The position numbers were made by a program, and so were the translations under genes. From Alviniconcha marisindica (taxonomy: Eukaryota; Mollusca; Gastropoda; Provannidae): a DNA stretch of 64,000 nucleotides. The stretch's first letter is position 1. Each line of letters starts with the position of its first letter. The notes under the pieces were generated by a model. That model was not told the DNA's origin and did no database searches. It saw nothing but the letters and a program-made list of their open reading frames with translations. Location: positions 691,001-755,000 of the forward strand of contig JABMCL010000678.1 of NCBI GenBank assembly GCA_018857735.1. The letters are read 5' to 3'. Below, piece by piece: positions 33,256 to 45,289 of the stretch.

Positions 33256-34331
33256 CCTGTATGCGTGAAACTGACGCACAAACACAGAACCACAATTTTC
33301 TGACATGATGGCACTCTCTTTGTTTTTTGTTTTTGTTGTTTTTTTGTTGTTTTTTTTGACACAAAGCAAAACAGCAGGACGTTGTCGAAGAAGAAGAAGA
33401 GAAGAAAAAAAGAAGGAAAGGTTGTTTATAGTGTATGATATGTGTTCATAGGTGATCATGTGTTTCAGTGTAGGTGATATTGTTTTCTCCTATGCATATT
33501 TTCAGTTGACATAGCTGCATGTATTCGCTGCAAACAAAGAAGGAGAAAAGCAGTCCGGTGTTCTTTATAATCTTTCATTTTTAAAAATAACGTTAAAAAA
33601 ACGTATTTGCCCCGTTGTTTACTGGTTCTACACAAGCACATTAGCCCGCGTTCTGTTTCGGACTGTTATTCGTATAAATGATACTGTGGCCGTTGCGTTT
33701 CGTTTTTTGTTTTTATTTCTGTTTTTTAGGCCTGTTATTTGAAATAAATATCTACAGTACAGTTGATAGAGTTGTCATGCTTTAGTGTAACAGGCAGCGC
33801 ATAATTGATTACTGATCGATCCAACTTCTCGTGAACAGCATCTGTAGCTGGATTTAAATTACGTTTATACTATAGTTGTTTCCATGCATAGTGTGTTAGT
33901 TTGTGTGTTTGTCCGTTTGAGGTGGTGGTGGGTGTGGCAAAAGAAGCGTCTAGAGTCACTGGATGTCACGTGTACCTGTTAAGGGACAGAACTCTTTGTA
34001 CATGTAGCCGAGTTCTGTTCAGTTATATTTTCCTGGTACCACTTCTGTATTTTTACCCTTTATACTTTATAAACCCATGCTGCAAGCATAGAGTGCAAGC
34101 AGCTGTGCCGAGCATAACTGTGCTTCGGAAGGACAACAGGCCACGGCATGCGCTGCACACAGGCACTGACTGTGCGTTTTGTCCAACATGGTTCATCTTC
34201 AGTAAATAGTAATAAACTTGTAGACTTTCAGCGTTTCGTCATGCCTCTTGAATTGGTCGGACACTTAGTGTGTCTGTGTGTGTGTGTGTGTGTCTGTGTG
34301 TGTCTGTGTCTGTGTCTGTGTGTGTGTGTCC

Positions 34332-34399
<68 letters not shown>

Positions 34400-34707
34400 A
34401 TTAGTTATAATCAATATCCATCTTCACCAGTCATCATCATCTAAAATGTGGTTGACTGGGCTCAAAGTATCAACTAACTAACTAATTAACCCTCATCTAA
34501 AGCGAAGTTCGAGGCTGTGACCGGCAGGACGCCTGTGTTGCCTAAAGACCCCCAGTACCATGACTGCATCACGCATCCTCCTGCATTTGGCCATTCTCAA
34601 CTGTGTTGTACGTCGTCGATCACCACACGTTTCTCTGACTGCGCTGAACGTTTGCACCGATTTGAAAAGCTTACCATGCAAGCTGTTCAATGAAACGTGC
34701 TAAGATA

Positions 34708-34794
<87 letters not shown>

Positions 34795-35125
34795 ATCGTT
34801 TCTGTTTTTTAGCTATAAAAACGAAACGAACAAAAAACCACAGTTCGAAGTTAAGTGAGCCTATTCCCAATTTCACCAAACCGATTATTTTCCATCCTCA
34901 GCGCTGATATGCCACACAGATATACAAACAGACCCACTGTTCTGAGCAAGCGTCAGGAATGTCGAACGGCGAATGTACGAAACCTAAAAAGCCAAACAAC
35001 CTTTTGAAACGATGCACAGATGTGCAAGCCTTAATTAACACAAATCCACAAAATCCAAACGCACGAAAGGTTAAAACGGACGCTTATTTAATATGGCACC
35101 ACAAGACATGCTAATCCACAAAACC
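33256..35125. other. intronic stretch with GT/GA and TA/GA arrays
   Basis: Contains a GT plus GA array (about 34271-34395) and a TA plus GA array (about 34719-34793). No exon recognised. Confidence 0.45.
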
Positions 35126-35360
35126 GTAACCCCTTCACTGCCCCAGACGGTAAAATTTCGGGGCTGAAAAGTGCACACATACACGCCTCCAGACAGTATA
35201 TTTGATGGTCCTGTAACAAATCTACTTTCAATACTGGCATTTTAATAGAAATCCTTTCACGTGCTCCTGCGAAGGGGGCAGAAAAAAAAGCTTTAATGGT
35301 TTCAGTTTTGGCGCTTTTATCCGAGTGACGGCGCGGCAAGCATGGCAGTGAAAGGGTTAA
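35126..35360. mobile_element. piggyBac-like MITE
   Basis: Imperfect terminal inverted repeats GTAACCCCTTCACTGCC at 35126 and GGCAGTGAAAGGGTTAA ending at 35360 bound about 235 bases. The right end finishes in TTAA, the target-site duplication of piggyBac elements. The left TTAA is mutated to GTAA. No transposase, so a non-autonomous relic. Confidence 0.5.
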
Positions 35361-35665
35361 GCCTACAGGTCGAAGGCTTATTCACTGTTCTAGCTCCTTT
35401 CAATATGCAGTCACTTCAGTTTATCAACTTTATGCACACCTTCCCAGCACCGCATGCCGAACGACACGTAAAAATGTGCGCGCTGTGTGTAAAAGCCACC
35501 AGTCGTGCCAGTATTACGTTAGAGTGAAAGAATTAAGGCTCGAGTATTACTAACTAAACTGATGCTACCGGGCGGCAAAGCCGATGGTGCCGTTTAGAAA
35601 ACGGGTTTGGCGTATCAGCCTGTTCTCAGCAGGTTTATGCTAAGTGTACAAAGAGACAGCTAGGA

Positions 35666-36035
<370 letters not shown>

Positions 36036-36148
36036 GGGGACTGCTTGAGGCACAGAAATGGCTTCTTGGCAGGAGTCAGCGTACTGCTGAAGACGAAGCA
36101 GGCAGCAGGTGCATCTGTTCTGGATACAGACTAGTTCCGTTACGATTC

Positions 36149-36551
36149 GTATGATTTCTTTCAGATTATGGGAGCTGGGGTAAGCGTGATAGCCGGTTTG
36201 GCCCAGCGGTAAGGCGTCAGGCTGGTAAACAGAAGGGCCTCGGTTCGATTCCGCATTGGATCTCCCTTCTCTTCAAGAAGGTTGTGGTTAATATGGATGG
36301 ACACTGTTATGTGATTTTGCCGCTCACAATTACGAAACATTAAAATGGCTCTGATCACTGCCAAGCTTAAGGCAAAAAATCATTTTGCTGGCAACACTGT
36401 GTCCATCCATATTAACCACAACCTTTTTGAAGAGAAGGGAGATCCGAGGCGGAATCGAACCGAGGCCCTTCCGCTTACCAGCCTGACGCCTTACCGCTGG
36501 GCCAAACCGGCTACCACGCTTACGCCAGCCCCCATAATCTTAAAGAAATCA
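36149..36551. mobile_element. inverted pair of tRNA-derived SINEs
   Basis: The + copy starts near 36191 with GCCGGTTTGGCCCAGCGGTA (A box) and has the B box GGTTCGATTCC at about 36243. A second copy lies on the - strand at about 36400-36516, and the flanks also mirror each other (ATTATGGGAGCTGG against CCAGCCCCCATAAT). The whole is a foldback of about 400 bases. The 3' side does not pair with the tRNA-like 5' end, so this is a SINE and not a tRNA gene. Confidence 0.78.
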
Positions 36552-36696
36552 TTCGAGCGAATCTGCCAAGCTTAATGCAAAAATCATTTTGATGACGACG
36601 TGTAGCGTAAGATACAATTCCTCCCCCCTCCCCTCCACCTGCTTCTTCAACAACTTCCATCTGCTCCTTCCCGACACCAGTCCCTCCAGACCGTGA

Positions 36697-37027
36697 AGCA
36701 TAAGTAAAATGGTGCTTAACGTCCACCGAAACCATAAGGCTTATTAGGGACGGGGTGAAGGAGGGGAAGGGGGTATGGAGGTGGGGGGAATAGGGAGATT
36801 ATATACCTATTGCTACATTGCTACACTGCTACAGAATGATTCCTGCATTAAGGTGGGCAGCGATGAGAGCCATTTTAATGTTTCAGTAGGAAGTGCTGGA
36901 CAAAGTCACAGGACAGTGTCCACAAATCACAACCTTTTTGAAGAGAAAGGAGAGCCGAAGCGGTATCGAACCGAGGTCCTTCCGCTTACCAGCCTAACGC
37001 CTTACCGCCAGGCCAAACCGGCTCACC
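36697..37027 (-). mobile_element. tRNA-derived SINE, near full length
   Basis: On the - strand the tRNA-like head starts near 37027 with GAGCCGGTTTGGCC, carries a B-box-like GGTTCGATACC and runs to a tail with GGTTTCGGTGGACGTTAAGC at about 36715-36735. It matches the + copy at 48988-49313 in order and length. It sits about 195 bases before the BEN2 exon. Confidence 0.8.
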
Positions 37028-37221
37028 GGTGAAGCATGTGGCTGCCGGTTGACAGATACATACAGGGCAAACTGGTCTATCACGACATGAGGACAGACTG
37101 TGATACAGTGTATGTAATACGTATACATACAGTGCGAACTGGTCTATCACATGAGAACAGGCTGTGATACATCCCGTACAGTGTATGTGATACGGCGAAC
37201 TGTTTGTGGTTGTTTGGGCAG

Positions 37222-37356
37222 ATGTATGAGCTGGTGCCGGGGTCCGGGGTGTTCATTCATCAGGACAACTACCAGATGGTGATGAGCAAGGAGAGAGACG
37301 GGCAGCCGGACGGCAAAGCCATGGCCAGATACCTCATGTCCTGCTTCTGGAAACAA
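37222..37356 (+). CDS. second BEN domain, N-terminal part (shared exon)
   Basis: A 135-base exon with acceptor TGTGGTTGTTTGGGCAG and donor AAACAA/GTCAGT, phase 0 in and out. Its 45 residues match the start of a BEN domain very well: YELVPGSGVFIHQDNYQMVM corresponds to the typical L-P-G-S/G-V-x-V strand, and KAMARYLMSCFWKQ to the helix RxLLxxLF. The donor runs straight into a pyrimidine array of about 260 bases (37360-37617), an unusual setting that could affect its use. The frame continues without a gap into 39106. This exon and the next would be common to all forms ending in the tail exons downstream. Confidence 0.85.
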
Positions 37357-37359
37357 GTC

Positions 37360-37621
<262 letters not shown>

Positions 37622-38014
37622 GCGCATGCCTGTGAATGGAGGTTGGAAACGTCCAAATGAAGTGATTACTTGCGGCTGGTGATGACGATTGTGGTGGTGG
37701 TAATGACGTGGTGGTGATCTAGATGGTGATTGGTGGTTTCGATGGTAATGGTGATTTAAGAAGAAAATTATGTAAGTAAGTTGGTGTTTTACGCCCAGTC
37801 AGCCATTACGGTTATATCAGGGCGATGAAAATGATGAATTAATGTTTAGTAAAGTATGTTGAAACAGCTTCTTTTCTATTGGTTAGTAGTTGGTGCTCTG
37901 AGCCCAGTCAGCCACATAGGGTTAAGCTTGTTTTCTATATTCAAGCATAAACAATAGTGAGAGAGAGACAAAAATGCAGTCGAAAATGTCAGTGGCAGTG
38001 AGAACAGCAGTGAT

Positions 38015-38141
38015 CCAAACACATAAAAGGTTCAAAAGAACGCTATTTATTAGAACAAAACACAATATGTGAATTTTCTGGGTAATCCCTTTTATGAAGC
38101 TACAAAAGACATTTACACAACAGTCTAACGGTGAACAATGA
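38015..38141. mobile_element. single arm of the foldback element seen at 54678-55095
   Basis: Diverged copy of the outer arm: AAAAGGTTCAAAAGAACGCT, then CAATATGTGAATTTTC, AGACATTTACACAACAGTCT and AACGGTGAACAATGAG in the same order. The 59-base minisatellite continues from its inner edge. Confidence 0.65.
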
Positions 38142-39027
38142 GATATATAGAACTAAGACACTTATCTGGTTTGGGTTGAACTATGTTGTTTTCGTGTCCA
38201 ATGCTATAGAACTAAGACACTTATCTGGTTTGGGTTGAACTATGTTGTTTTCGTGTCCAATGCTATAGAACTAAGACACTTATCTGGTTTGGGTTGAACT
38301 ATGTTGTTTTCGTGTCCAATGCTATAGAACTAAGACACTTACCTGGTTTGGGTTGAACTATGTTGTTTTCGTGTCCAATGCTATAGAACTAAGACACTTA
38401 ACTGGTTTGGGTTGAACTATGTTGTTTTCGTGTCCAATGCTATAGAACTAAGACACTTATCTGGTTTGGGTTGAACTATGTTGTTTTCGTGTCCAATGCT
38501 ATAGAACTAAGACACTTATCTGGTTTGGGTGAACTATGTTGTTTTCGTGTCCAATGCTATAGAACTATGACACTTACCTGGTTTGGGCTGAACTATGCTG
38601 TTTTCGTGTCCAATGCTATAGAACTAAGACACTTACCTGGTTTGGGTTGAACTATGCTGTTTTCGTGTCCAATGCTATAGAACTAAGACACTTACCTGGT
38701 TTGGGTTGAACTATGTTGTTTTCGTGTCCAATGCTATAGAACTAAGACACTTACCTGGTTTGGGTTGAACTATGTTGTATTCGTGTCCAATGCTGTAGAA
38801 CTAAGACACTTATCTGGTTTGGGTTGAACTATGTTGTTTTCGTGTCCAATGCTGTAGAACTAAGACACTTACCTGGTTTGGGTTGAACTATGTTGTTTTC
38901 GTGTCCAATGCTATAGAACTAAGACACTTAACTGGTTTGGGTTGAACTATGTTGTTTTCGTGTCCAATGCTATAGAACTAAGACACTTATCTGGTTTGGG
39001 TTGAACTATGTTGTTTTCGTGTCCAGT
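38142..39027 (+). repeat. 59-bp minisatellite in the BEN2 intron
   Basis: About 15 copies of a unit with TATAGAACTAAGACACTTAT, CTGGTTTGGGTTGAACTATG and TTGTTTTCGTGTCCAATGC. Spacing is 59 bases (for example 38151 and 38210), with one copy missing a base. The unit resembles the inner part of the foldback element at 54820-54870 (ACTTACCGTTTTTGGTTGAT, CTGTTGTCGC). The array ends 78 bases before the next BEN exon. Confidence 0.9.
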
Positions 39028-39105
39028 GCTGGGAACAGCAGTAACAGTAGCGCTGATAGTTTGACAGCTGCATCTGCTTTAACCGAAGTGTCCTTGTGTG
39101 TCCAG

Positions 39106-39190
39106 TCGGACCTGGTGGGAGCCAGCATAGCCGAGCCACCCCGACCTCACCATCGCTCACTGGACAAGGGAATCATCAACGCCATCCTAG
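39106..39190 (+). CDS. second BEN domain, central part; last shared exon before the tail array
   Basis: An 85-base exon with acceptor TCCTTGTGTGTCCAG and donor ATCCTAG/GTCAGT, phase 0 in and phase 1 out. It encodes SDLVGASIAEPPRPHHRSLD and KGIINAIL, matching the BEN segment ExLxxSxxxGxxxx-LDPxxxxAI. The final unpaired G combines with the first two bases of each downstream tail exon to make Asp, Glu or Gly. The BEN domain is incomplete without one of those tails. An upstream acceptor at 39027 (GTGTCCAG/TGCTGG) would read into a stop in this phase and is unlikely to be used. Confidence 0.85.
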
Positions 39191-39879
39191 GTCAGTCCCT
39201 GGTCATCTCTCTTTCTCGCTTCCCATGTTAGATATGAACAGCACAGCAAGAGACACCGTCGGCTGTTTTCTTTTTCTTTTCTTTCTTGAATTTTTATTTA
39301 TTTATTTGTTCCATGTGTTTGTGTGTGTGTGTGTGTGTGGGGGGGGGGGGGGGGCGGGTGTTTGTTTGTTGTTTTGCTGCTTTTATTGTTTTGTTTTTTT
39401 GCTTTTTTAAATTGTTCTGGGGGAGGGGAGTGTTTGTTGTTGTTTTCAGAGGATGTTTTTAACCTTTTTCTTTTTTTATGGATCTGTGCGCCGAGGAGCC
39501 TGTTGTGACAGAGCAAATTCTTCCACAGTGACCCAAGAGTCCAACGACCGGTTCACCAACTGTTTTCCTGTATTGCCTGACTGCTGTTGCTTGTTAGTTC
39601 TGTCTGATGTGGAAGGCGCTTTGCTCAGAACTTTGCGCTTGCTTTTGAAAGACCTTTGTGGTAGAAAATTAATGTTTGCTGAAATAGATAGGGGTGTGTG
39701 GTAGGGGGTGGGGGAGGGTCACTATTCAACTGAGCAATAAAGTAAAATTCGACGGAATTTGTTTCTCAAAATTTCTGGAGCTAATTGTTTTGTGTCAAGA
39801 TCTTAATCAGAGTAAGCTCACATCAGTACGTTTATTGTTATTTTTTATTATCATCATTATTCTTATGCTTTTATTGTTG

Positions 39880-40218
39880 TAGCTTTCTGTGGCTCCCTGC
39901 TGTTATTATTATTATCATTATTATTATAGCTATCATTATTATACCTTTTTCAATTGCTTTCTGTGGCTCCCTGCTATTACTATTATTATTATTGTTATTA
40001 TTATTATAACTTTTTCAATTGCTTTCTGTGGCTCCCTGCTATTATTATTATTATTATTATTATTACTTTTTTCAATTGCTTTCTGTGGCTCCCTGCTATT
40101 ATTATTACATTATTATTGCTATCATTATTGTACCTTTTTTCAGTTGCTTTCTGTGGCTCCCTGCTATTATTATTATAACTTTTTCAATTGCTTTCTGTGG
40201 CTCCCTGCTATGATTATG

Positions 40219-40263
<45 letters not shown>

Positions 40264-40390
40264 AATTTTTCAATTGCTTTCTGTGGCTCCCTGCTATTAT
40301 TATTATTATTATATAAAAAAATCAATTGCTTTCTATGGCTCCCTGCTATTATTATAATAACTTTTTCAATTGATTTCTGTGGCTCCCTGC

Positions 40391-40457
<67 letters not shown>

Positions 40458-40625
40458 ACTTTTTCAATTGCTTTCTGTGGCTCCCTGCTATTATTATTAT
40501 TATTATAACTTTTTTTCAATTGCTTTCTATGGCTCCCTGCTATTATTATAATAACTTTTTCAATTGCTTTCTATGGCTCCCTGCTATTATTATAATAACT
40601 TTTTTCAATTGCTTTCTGTGTCTCA
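39880..40625 (+). repeat. tandem array of CAATTGCTTTCTGTGGCTCC units with (TTA)n
   Basis: About a dozen copies of a core of about 30 bases ending CTCCCTGCT, each followed by a (TTA)n or (ATT)n run of variable length (up to about 65 bases near 40390-40455). The variable spacing shows that the embedded trinucleotide repeats expand independently. Confidence 0.9.
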
Positions 40626-40637
40626 ATGCTGTGAGAG

Positions 40638-40717
40638 GTAAAACCATTCGTGAGGCGCTGCATCACCGGAATGGTGAGGAGAAGAGATGGCTTTGTGGTC
40701 GAGTGGAACCCGTCTGA
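40638..40717 (+). pseudogene. possible relic of a BEN tail exon
   Basis: After a weak acceptor-like GCTGTGAGAG, phase 1 gives GKTIREALHHRNGEEKRWLC and a TGA at 40715-40717. TIREAL aligns with columns 13-18 of the intact tails (compare AIRQAM at 60190). The first half is missing or replaced by the adjacent tandem repeat. Could be chance. Confidence 0.25.
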
Positions 40718-40779
40718 TCTGGACTGTATTTGTATCTATATTTTACACGCCGTATGTTATATCATCCCATCTGGGATTG

Positions 40780-41397
40780 GTGATGATGAAGTGATGCTTA
40801 ATGTCCTCGGATGTCGGTTGACACATTAGGGACAAGCTGTGACCAATGCCGAAGCATGGTTCAATATAGCTTTACGTGCACGGAAACCAGAAGGCTCGTT
40901 AGGATGGACAGCCCAGGACGGCCACCTCGACTCTCACACAGTTCCTGAACCATGAGCTGGGATTGGCTTAGGAGGGGGGGGGGGGGGGGGGGACGGAAAA
41001 AACAACTGGGGTCCTTGTGTGTCAGTCGGACCTGCTGGGAGCCAGCATAATGGGGGGTTGGGGTGGGGGGTTGCGCAATCGAACCCACTACCTTTCAGTC
41101 CTGTCCAGCATCTGAACCACTTGGCCACGCCTCATCCTTGACTGACATGATCGCGTTGAAAAAAACTTTGCCTCCTGAAAATGATTTAACGAACGGAGAA
41201 CGTAGCTCGACCCCCATAGTTCAGGAGCTGTGTGAGAGTCGAGGGGCCGTCCTGAGCTGTCCGTCCTAACGAGCCTTCTGGTTTCCGTGGACGTAAAGCT
41301 ATATTGAACCGTGCTTCGGCACTGGTCACAACTTGTCCCTAATAATTATGTCAACTGACATCTGAGGACATTAAGCATCACTTCATCATCATCAACT
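40780..41397. repeat. inverted repeat of dispersed family R4
   Basis: The left arm (about 40780-40955) is the reverse complement of the right arm (about 41213-41397), with GCTTCGGCA, CCAGAAGGCTCGTTAGGA and GATGATGAAGTGATGCTTAA as landmarks. The centre contains poly-G (about 40974-40992). A solo copy is at 56144-56313. Confidence 0.85.
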
Positions 41398-41519
41398 CGA
41401 CCGTTACATGTTATGTTTAGGCAAACACAGAGGATGAAGGTGAAAACAGTTCCGGTTGTGTGTGTAAAATAAAAGCAGGGGCTTCTATCTTTTGAAACGA
41501 GTTCTGGTTTCACGAACGG

Positions 41520-41990
<471 letters not shown>

Positions 41991-42747
41991 CTCTCTAATA
42001 AAGTTTTTATTCATTTACACACACACACAACTCTCTTTTTTTCTCTCTTTTTTACCTATACAAAAGACCTGACATGTTTTCCCTCTCGTGCCTATGCCTT
42101 TCTCCGCCGTAAGCCCCTGTTCAGTATGTTTTAAGTTGCTTGTAAATTGTGTATAATGTATTCGTGTGCGTGCGTGCGTGCATGTGTGCGTGCGCGTGCT
42201 CGCTTGCTTAGAATGGTCTTTCCGGACATGATTTTTGCACTTTATGAATACTTTAATTATCATGGAACAGACCTGTGGCAAAGAGCGGAGTGTGGTGGTC
42301 TGTAGAGGGTTTGTTTGACCTTGACGAGTACAGGTAGGTCAACTCAGAGCAGAAGTACCGTCCATAGCACCTCGTACAGCGTAAGGCAGTGAATCTATGC
42401 TCTCCAAATTCCACGTCAATGGAAAAAGTACAAGGAAGGAATCTTTTGATTGTTCTTGTTTGTTCTGTTTTCAATCTCTGTGTCCACACCCATTTTTAGA
42501 AAGTTATTGTTGTAGTTGTTGTTTTGGGGAGGTGGATGGTTTTATATACATTGTTGGCATGGTATTTCTTTTTCTTTTTTCTTTTTTTCTTTTTTCGGAT
42601 CTGTTTTAGTTTTTTTCCATTTTTGCCTCTGTTTTTTAGTTGACGATGTCCTAGTTATAAGATGTATATATTTTTAGCGTTCATTGCGTTCTGACAAAAT
42701 GTGTTTCTCCCCGACATAAGTGCTTTTCTCCCACCTCCATACCCCCT

Positions 42748-42812
42748 TACATCTTCCCGTCCCTAATAAGCTTTATGGTTTCTGTGGACGTTAAGCGCCA
42801 TGTTTACTTACT
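42748..42812 (+). mobile_element. 3' fragment of the tRNA-derived SINE
   Basis: ATACCCCCTTACATC, CCGTCCCTAATAAGC and TGGTTTCTGTGGACGTTAAG then CGCCATGTTTACTTACTTAC match the tail of the copy at 48988-49313. The tRNA-like head is absent. Confidence 0.7.
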
Positions 42813-43512
42813 TACTAACTCACCTCCCCTTCTGTGTCCGTGTCATCTAACAGTCTTATGTGTGCATGGTCATTATACAGCTGATTGCTAACTGTGATGC
42901 GCAATTTTTTTTCTGAAATAAATGGGCGACTGACAAAAAGACGGACAGAAAAAGAAACAAAAAAGAAACTGTTTTCACCTGTCAGCTTGAGTTATGTGAA
43001 CACGGTGTATCACCCGGTACATTCGGTTGATTGGATGGTTCGGATTTTTTTTTTTTTTTTTAATTATTATTATTTTAGTTTTATTTTTCGGTCGGAAGCG
43101 AATAATCCCCCCTCCCCGGCACCCCACCCCCTGTTTAAGCATCGAGCAAATTTGAACATTCGTGGAGTCTCGATATATTTGTGTGTCTTGCTGCTGTTGT
43201 TTCTATATATACTTCGTTGCTTCATTTCGGATTTTTCCACGGTGGAAAAGTTTCGATCTGTGTCCTCGTGGAAAGCCAGCAGTGACAGGGTCGTGCTGAT
43301 CCAACATGCTGATTAATTCCTAACATTTTTCCAAGTTTACTTCCGTTCCCCAAACGGTATCAGCTTTTCTTCTTCTTTTATGGGGGGGGGGGGGGGTAAC
43401 AGGAAGGGAGTTGTTTTCTCTTCAAATTCAATTTACGGTGCAAGAGAAAGTCCTGCGCTTGTGTGGTTTGTGAGGGGAAAATAGAACAGCGTTCCTTTGT
43501 TTGTGATTTCAG

Positions 43513-43655
43513 AGTTTTGTGCGAACTATTCGTGTGAGGGTCGGCCCGCCTTAAGACGCGTTCTGTGGTCCAAAGTTACCAAGGCAACCACTTGCTTCAG
43601 GAGATCACGTGGTATACCACCACTTCCTAACTGTGGGAGGCCTAGGAAGTATTAG
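43513..43655 (+). CDS. BEN2 tail exon 1 (alternative last exon)
   Basis: Opens after TTTGTGATTTCAG in phase 1. With the shared G it encodes EFCANYSCEGRPALRRVLWS, KVTKA and a unique tail ending GIPPLPNCGRPRKY, stop TAG 43653-43655. It completes the last helix of the second BEN domain, including Ser7, Arg15 and Ala25 common to the array. Its tail FRxxxGxPxxxxGRP is shared with exon 47645, so these two are closest relatives. The stop is immediately followed by GTAAC, so a splice donor overlapping the stop is conceivable. No separate promoter or start is present. Confidence 0.82.
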
Positions 43656-43743
43656 GTAACGTACCTTTGAATGCGTCCGATCGTAGAAAGTAAGGGTTAT
43701 GAGCGCCTGGACTGTTCTCGCCAGCTCTCGGGCAGTAAAACTG

Positions 43744-44035
43744 TAAGGGCATCTTAGTAAGTGCCGAAACTGCGGGTGTCATAGTGTCAGTGCATGACAG
43801 ATAATTCGGCAGGGTATCAAAATAGAGGGCATCATCGTGTAAGTGCACGATAATTCGTCAGGGTTTCGACATTGACATTGACGGCGTCATGGTTTCAGCG
43901 CACGATAATTCGTCAGGGTTTCGACATTGACATTGACGGCATCATGGCTTCAGCGCATGATAATTCGTCAGGGTTTCGACATTGACAGCATCGGTGTATT
44001 GTCGGTGCATGATAATTCGTCAGTTTTTTTGTTTT
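43744..44035 (+). repeat. tandem repeats after tail exon 1
   Basis: A unit of roughly 55-65 bases with GATAATTCGTCAGGGTTTCG and ACATTGACGGCATCATGG recurs about five times, with diverged copies upstream. Confidence 0.85.
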
Positions 44036-44039
44036 GTTT

Positions 44040-44385
44040 TTAATAGTGAGGGTATAGATGTAGCTGAAGTGAGGGTATAGGTGTAGCTGAAGTAAGGGTA
44101 TAAGCATGGCTGAAATGGGGGTATAGCTGTTGCTGAAGTGAGGGTATAGGTTTGGCTGAAAAGGGTGTATATGCATGACTGAAATGGGGGTATAGGCATG
44201 ACTGAAGTGAGTGTATAGGCATGGCTGAAATGGGGGGTATAGGTATGGCTGAACTGAGGGTATAGGTATGGCGGAAAAGGGGGGGTGTAAGCATGGATGA
44301 AATGGGGGTATATATAGGCATGGCTGAAGTGAGGGTATAGGCATGGCTGAAATGGGTGTATATGTTTGGCTGAAATGAGTGTGCA
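44040..44385 (+). repeat. short tandem repeats of the GGGTATAGGCATGGCTGAA type
   Basis: About a dozen units of roughly 26 bases alternating GTGAGGGTATAGG and ATGGGGGTATAGG. Confidence 0.88.
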
Positions 44386-44439
44386 TCAGTGATTGATGTC
44401 CTGCATCCGTGTGAATTGTTGGGGTCACATTTGTTGGCT

Positions 44440-44760
44440 GGTACAAAGTCTGGATAATGTATCACAAACTGCAGAGAATGTGTCAAAGGCATTTTTGGCG
44501 GGTACAAGGTGCAGAGAATGTGTCAGATGCTTTGCTGACTGGTACAAAGTCCGGATAGTGTGTCAGATACGTTGTCGGCTGGTACAAAGTGCAGAGAATG
44601 TGTCAGATACGTTGTTGGCTGGTACAAATTCTAGAGACTGCGTCAGTGAGGTTGTTGAGAGACCTCAGGGTCGAGAGACTGTGTCAAATACGTTCTCGGC
44701 TGGTACAGAGTGCAGAGAAAGTGTCAGATACGTTGTTGCCAGGTACTAAGTCTAGGGAAT
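44440..44760 (+). repeat. tandem repeats with CAGAGAATGTGTCAGATACG
   Basis: About seven units of roughly 40-48 bases containing GGCTGGTACAAAGT and GTGTCAGATACGTTG. A pure GT array follows (about 44819-44938). Confidence 0.88.
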
Positions 44761-44815
44761 GTGGTCAGTGTGTTCGAAATGCTTTTGTTTCATTCGGTTT
44801 CCGGGTCTGGTTGGG

Positions 44816-44900
<85 letters not shown>

Positions 44901-45289
44901 GTGCGTGTGTGTGTGTGTGTGCGTGTGCGTGTGTGTGTGAGTGGGGGAGGGGGGATGTGTTTGGTTTGTCAGCTCCTTTTGTTTTGTTGTTGTCGTCGTT
45001 TTACCTCCGGTGTTTCCTCTCTTTCCTTTTGTCTCTCCTGTTTGCTGTTCCTTAATTTGGCTGTGTTGCTTCGTGGTGATGTTCCCTAATGACTTTACCC
45101 GTCCTTGCCCGTCGCCGGTTCGAAGGAAGGCTTCTGCCTAATCCGTCAGACCCTAATTACATATCTCACTCTTCCTCCCCCCCCCCCCCCCCCCGGCCCC
45201 CCTTGCTCCCCCACCCCCACCTCTCTTCCACCGCCAAAACTGTAAGCATCGATGAAAAACTGACGTGGCGGCTTTCCTTGAAGGAGGGA

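Noticed and set aside
36191..36265. tRNA gene from A-box and B-box matches
   Set aside because: The acceptor stem does not close and the sequence recurs in other SINE copies, so it is a SINE head.
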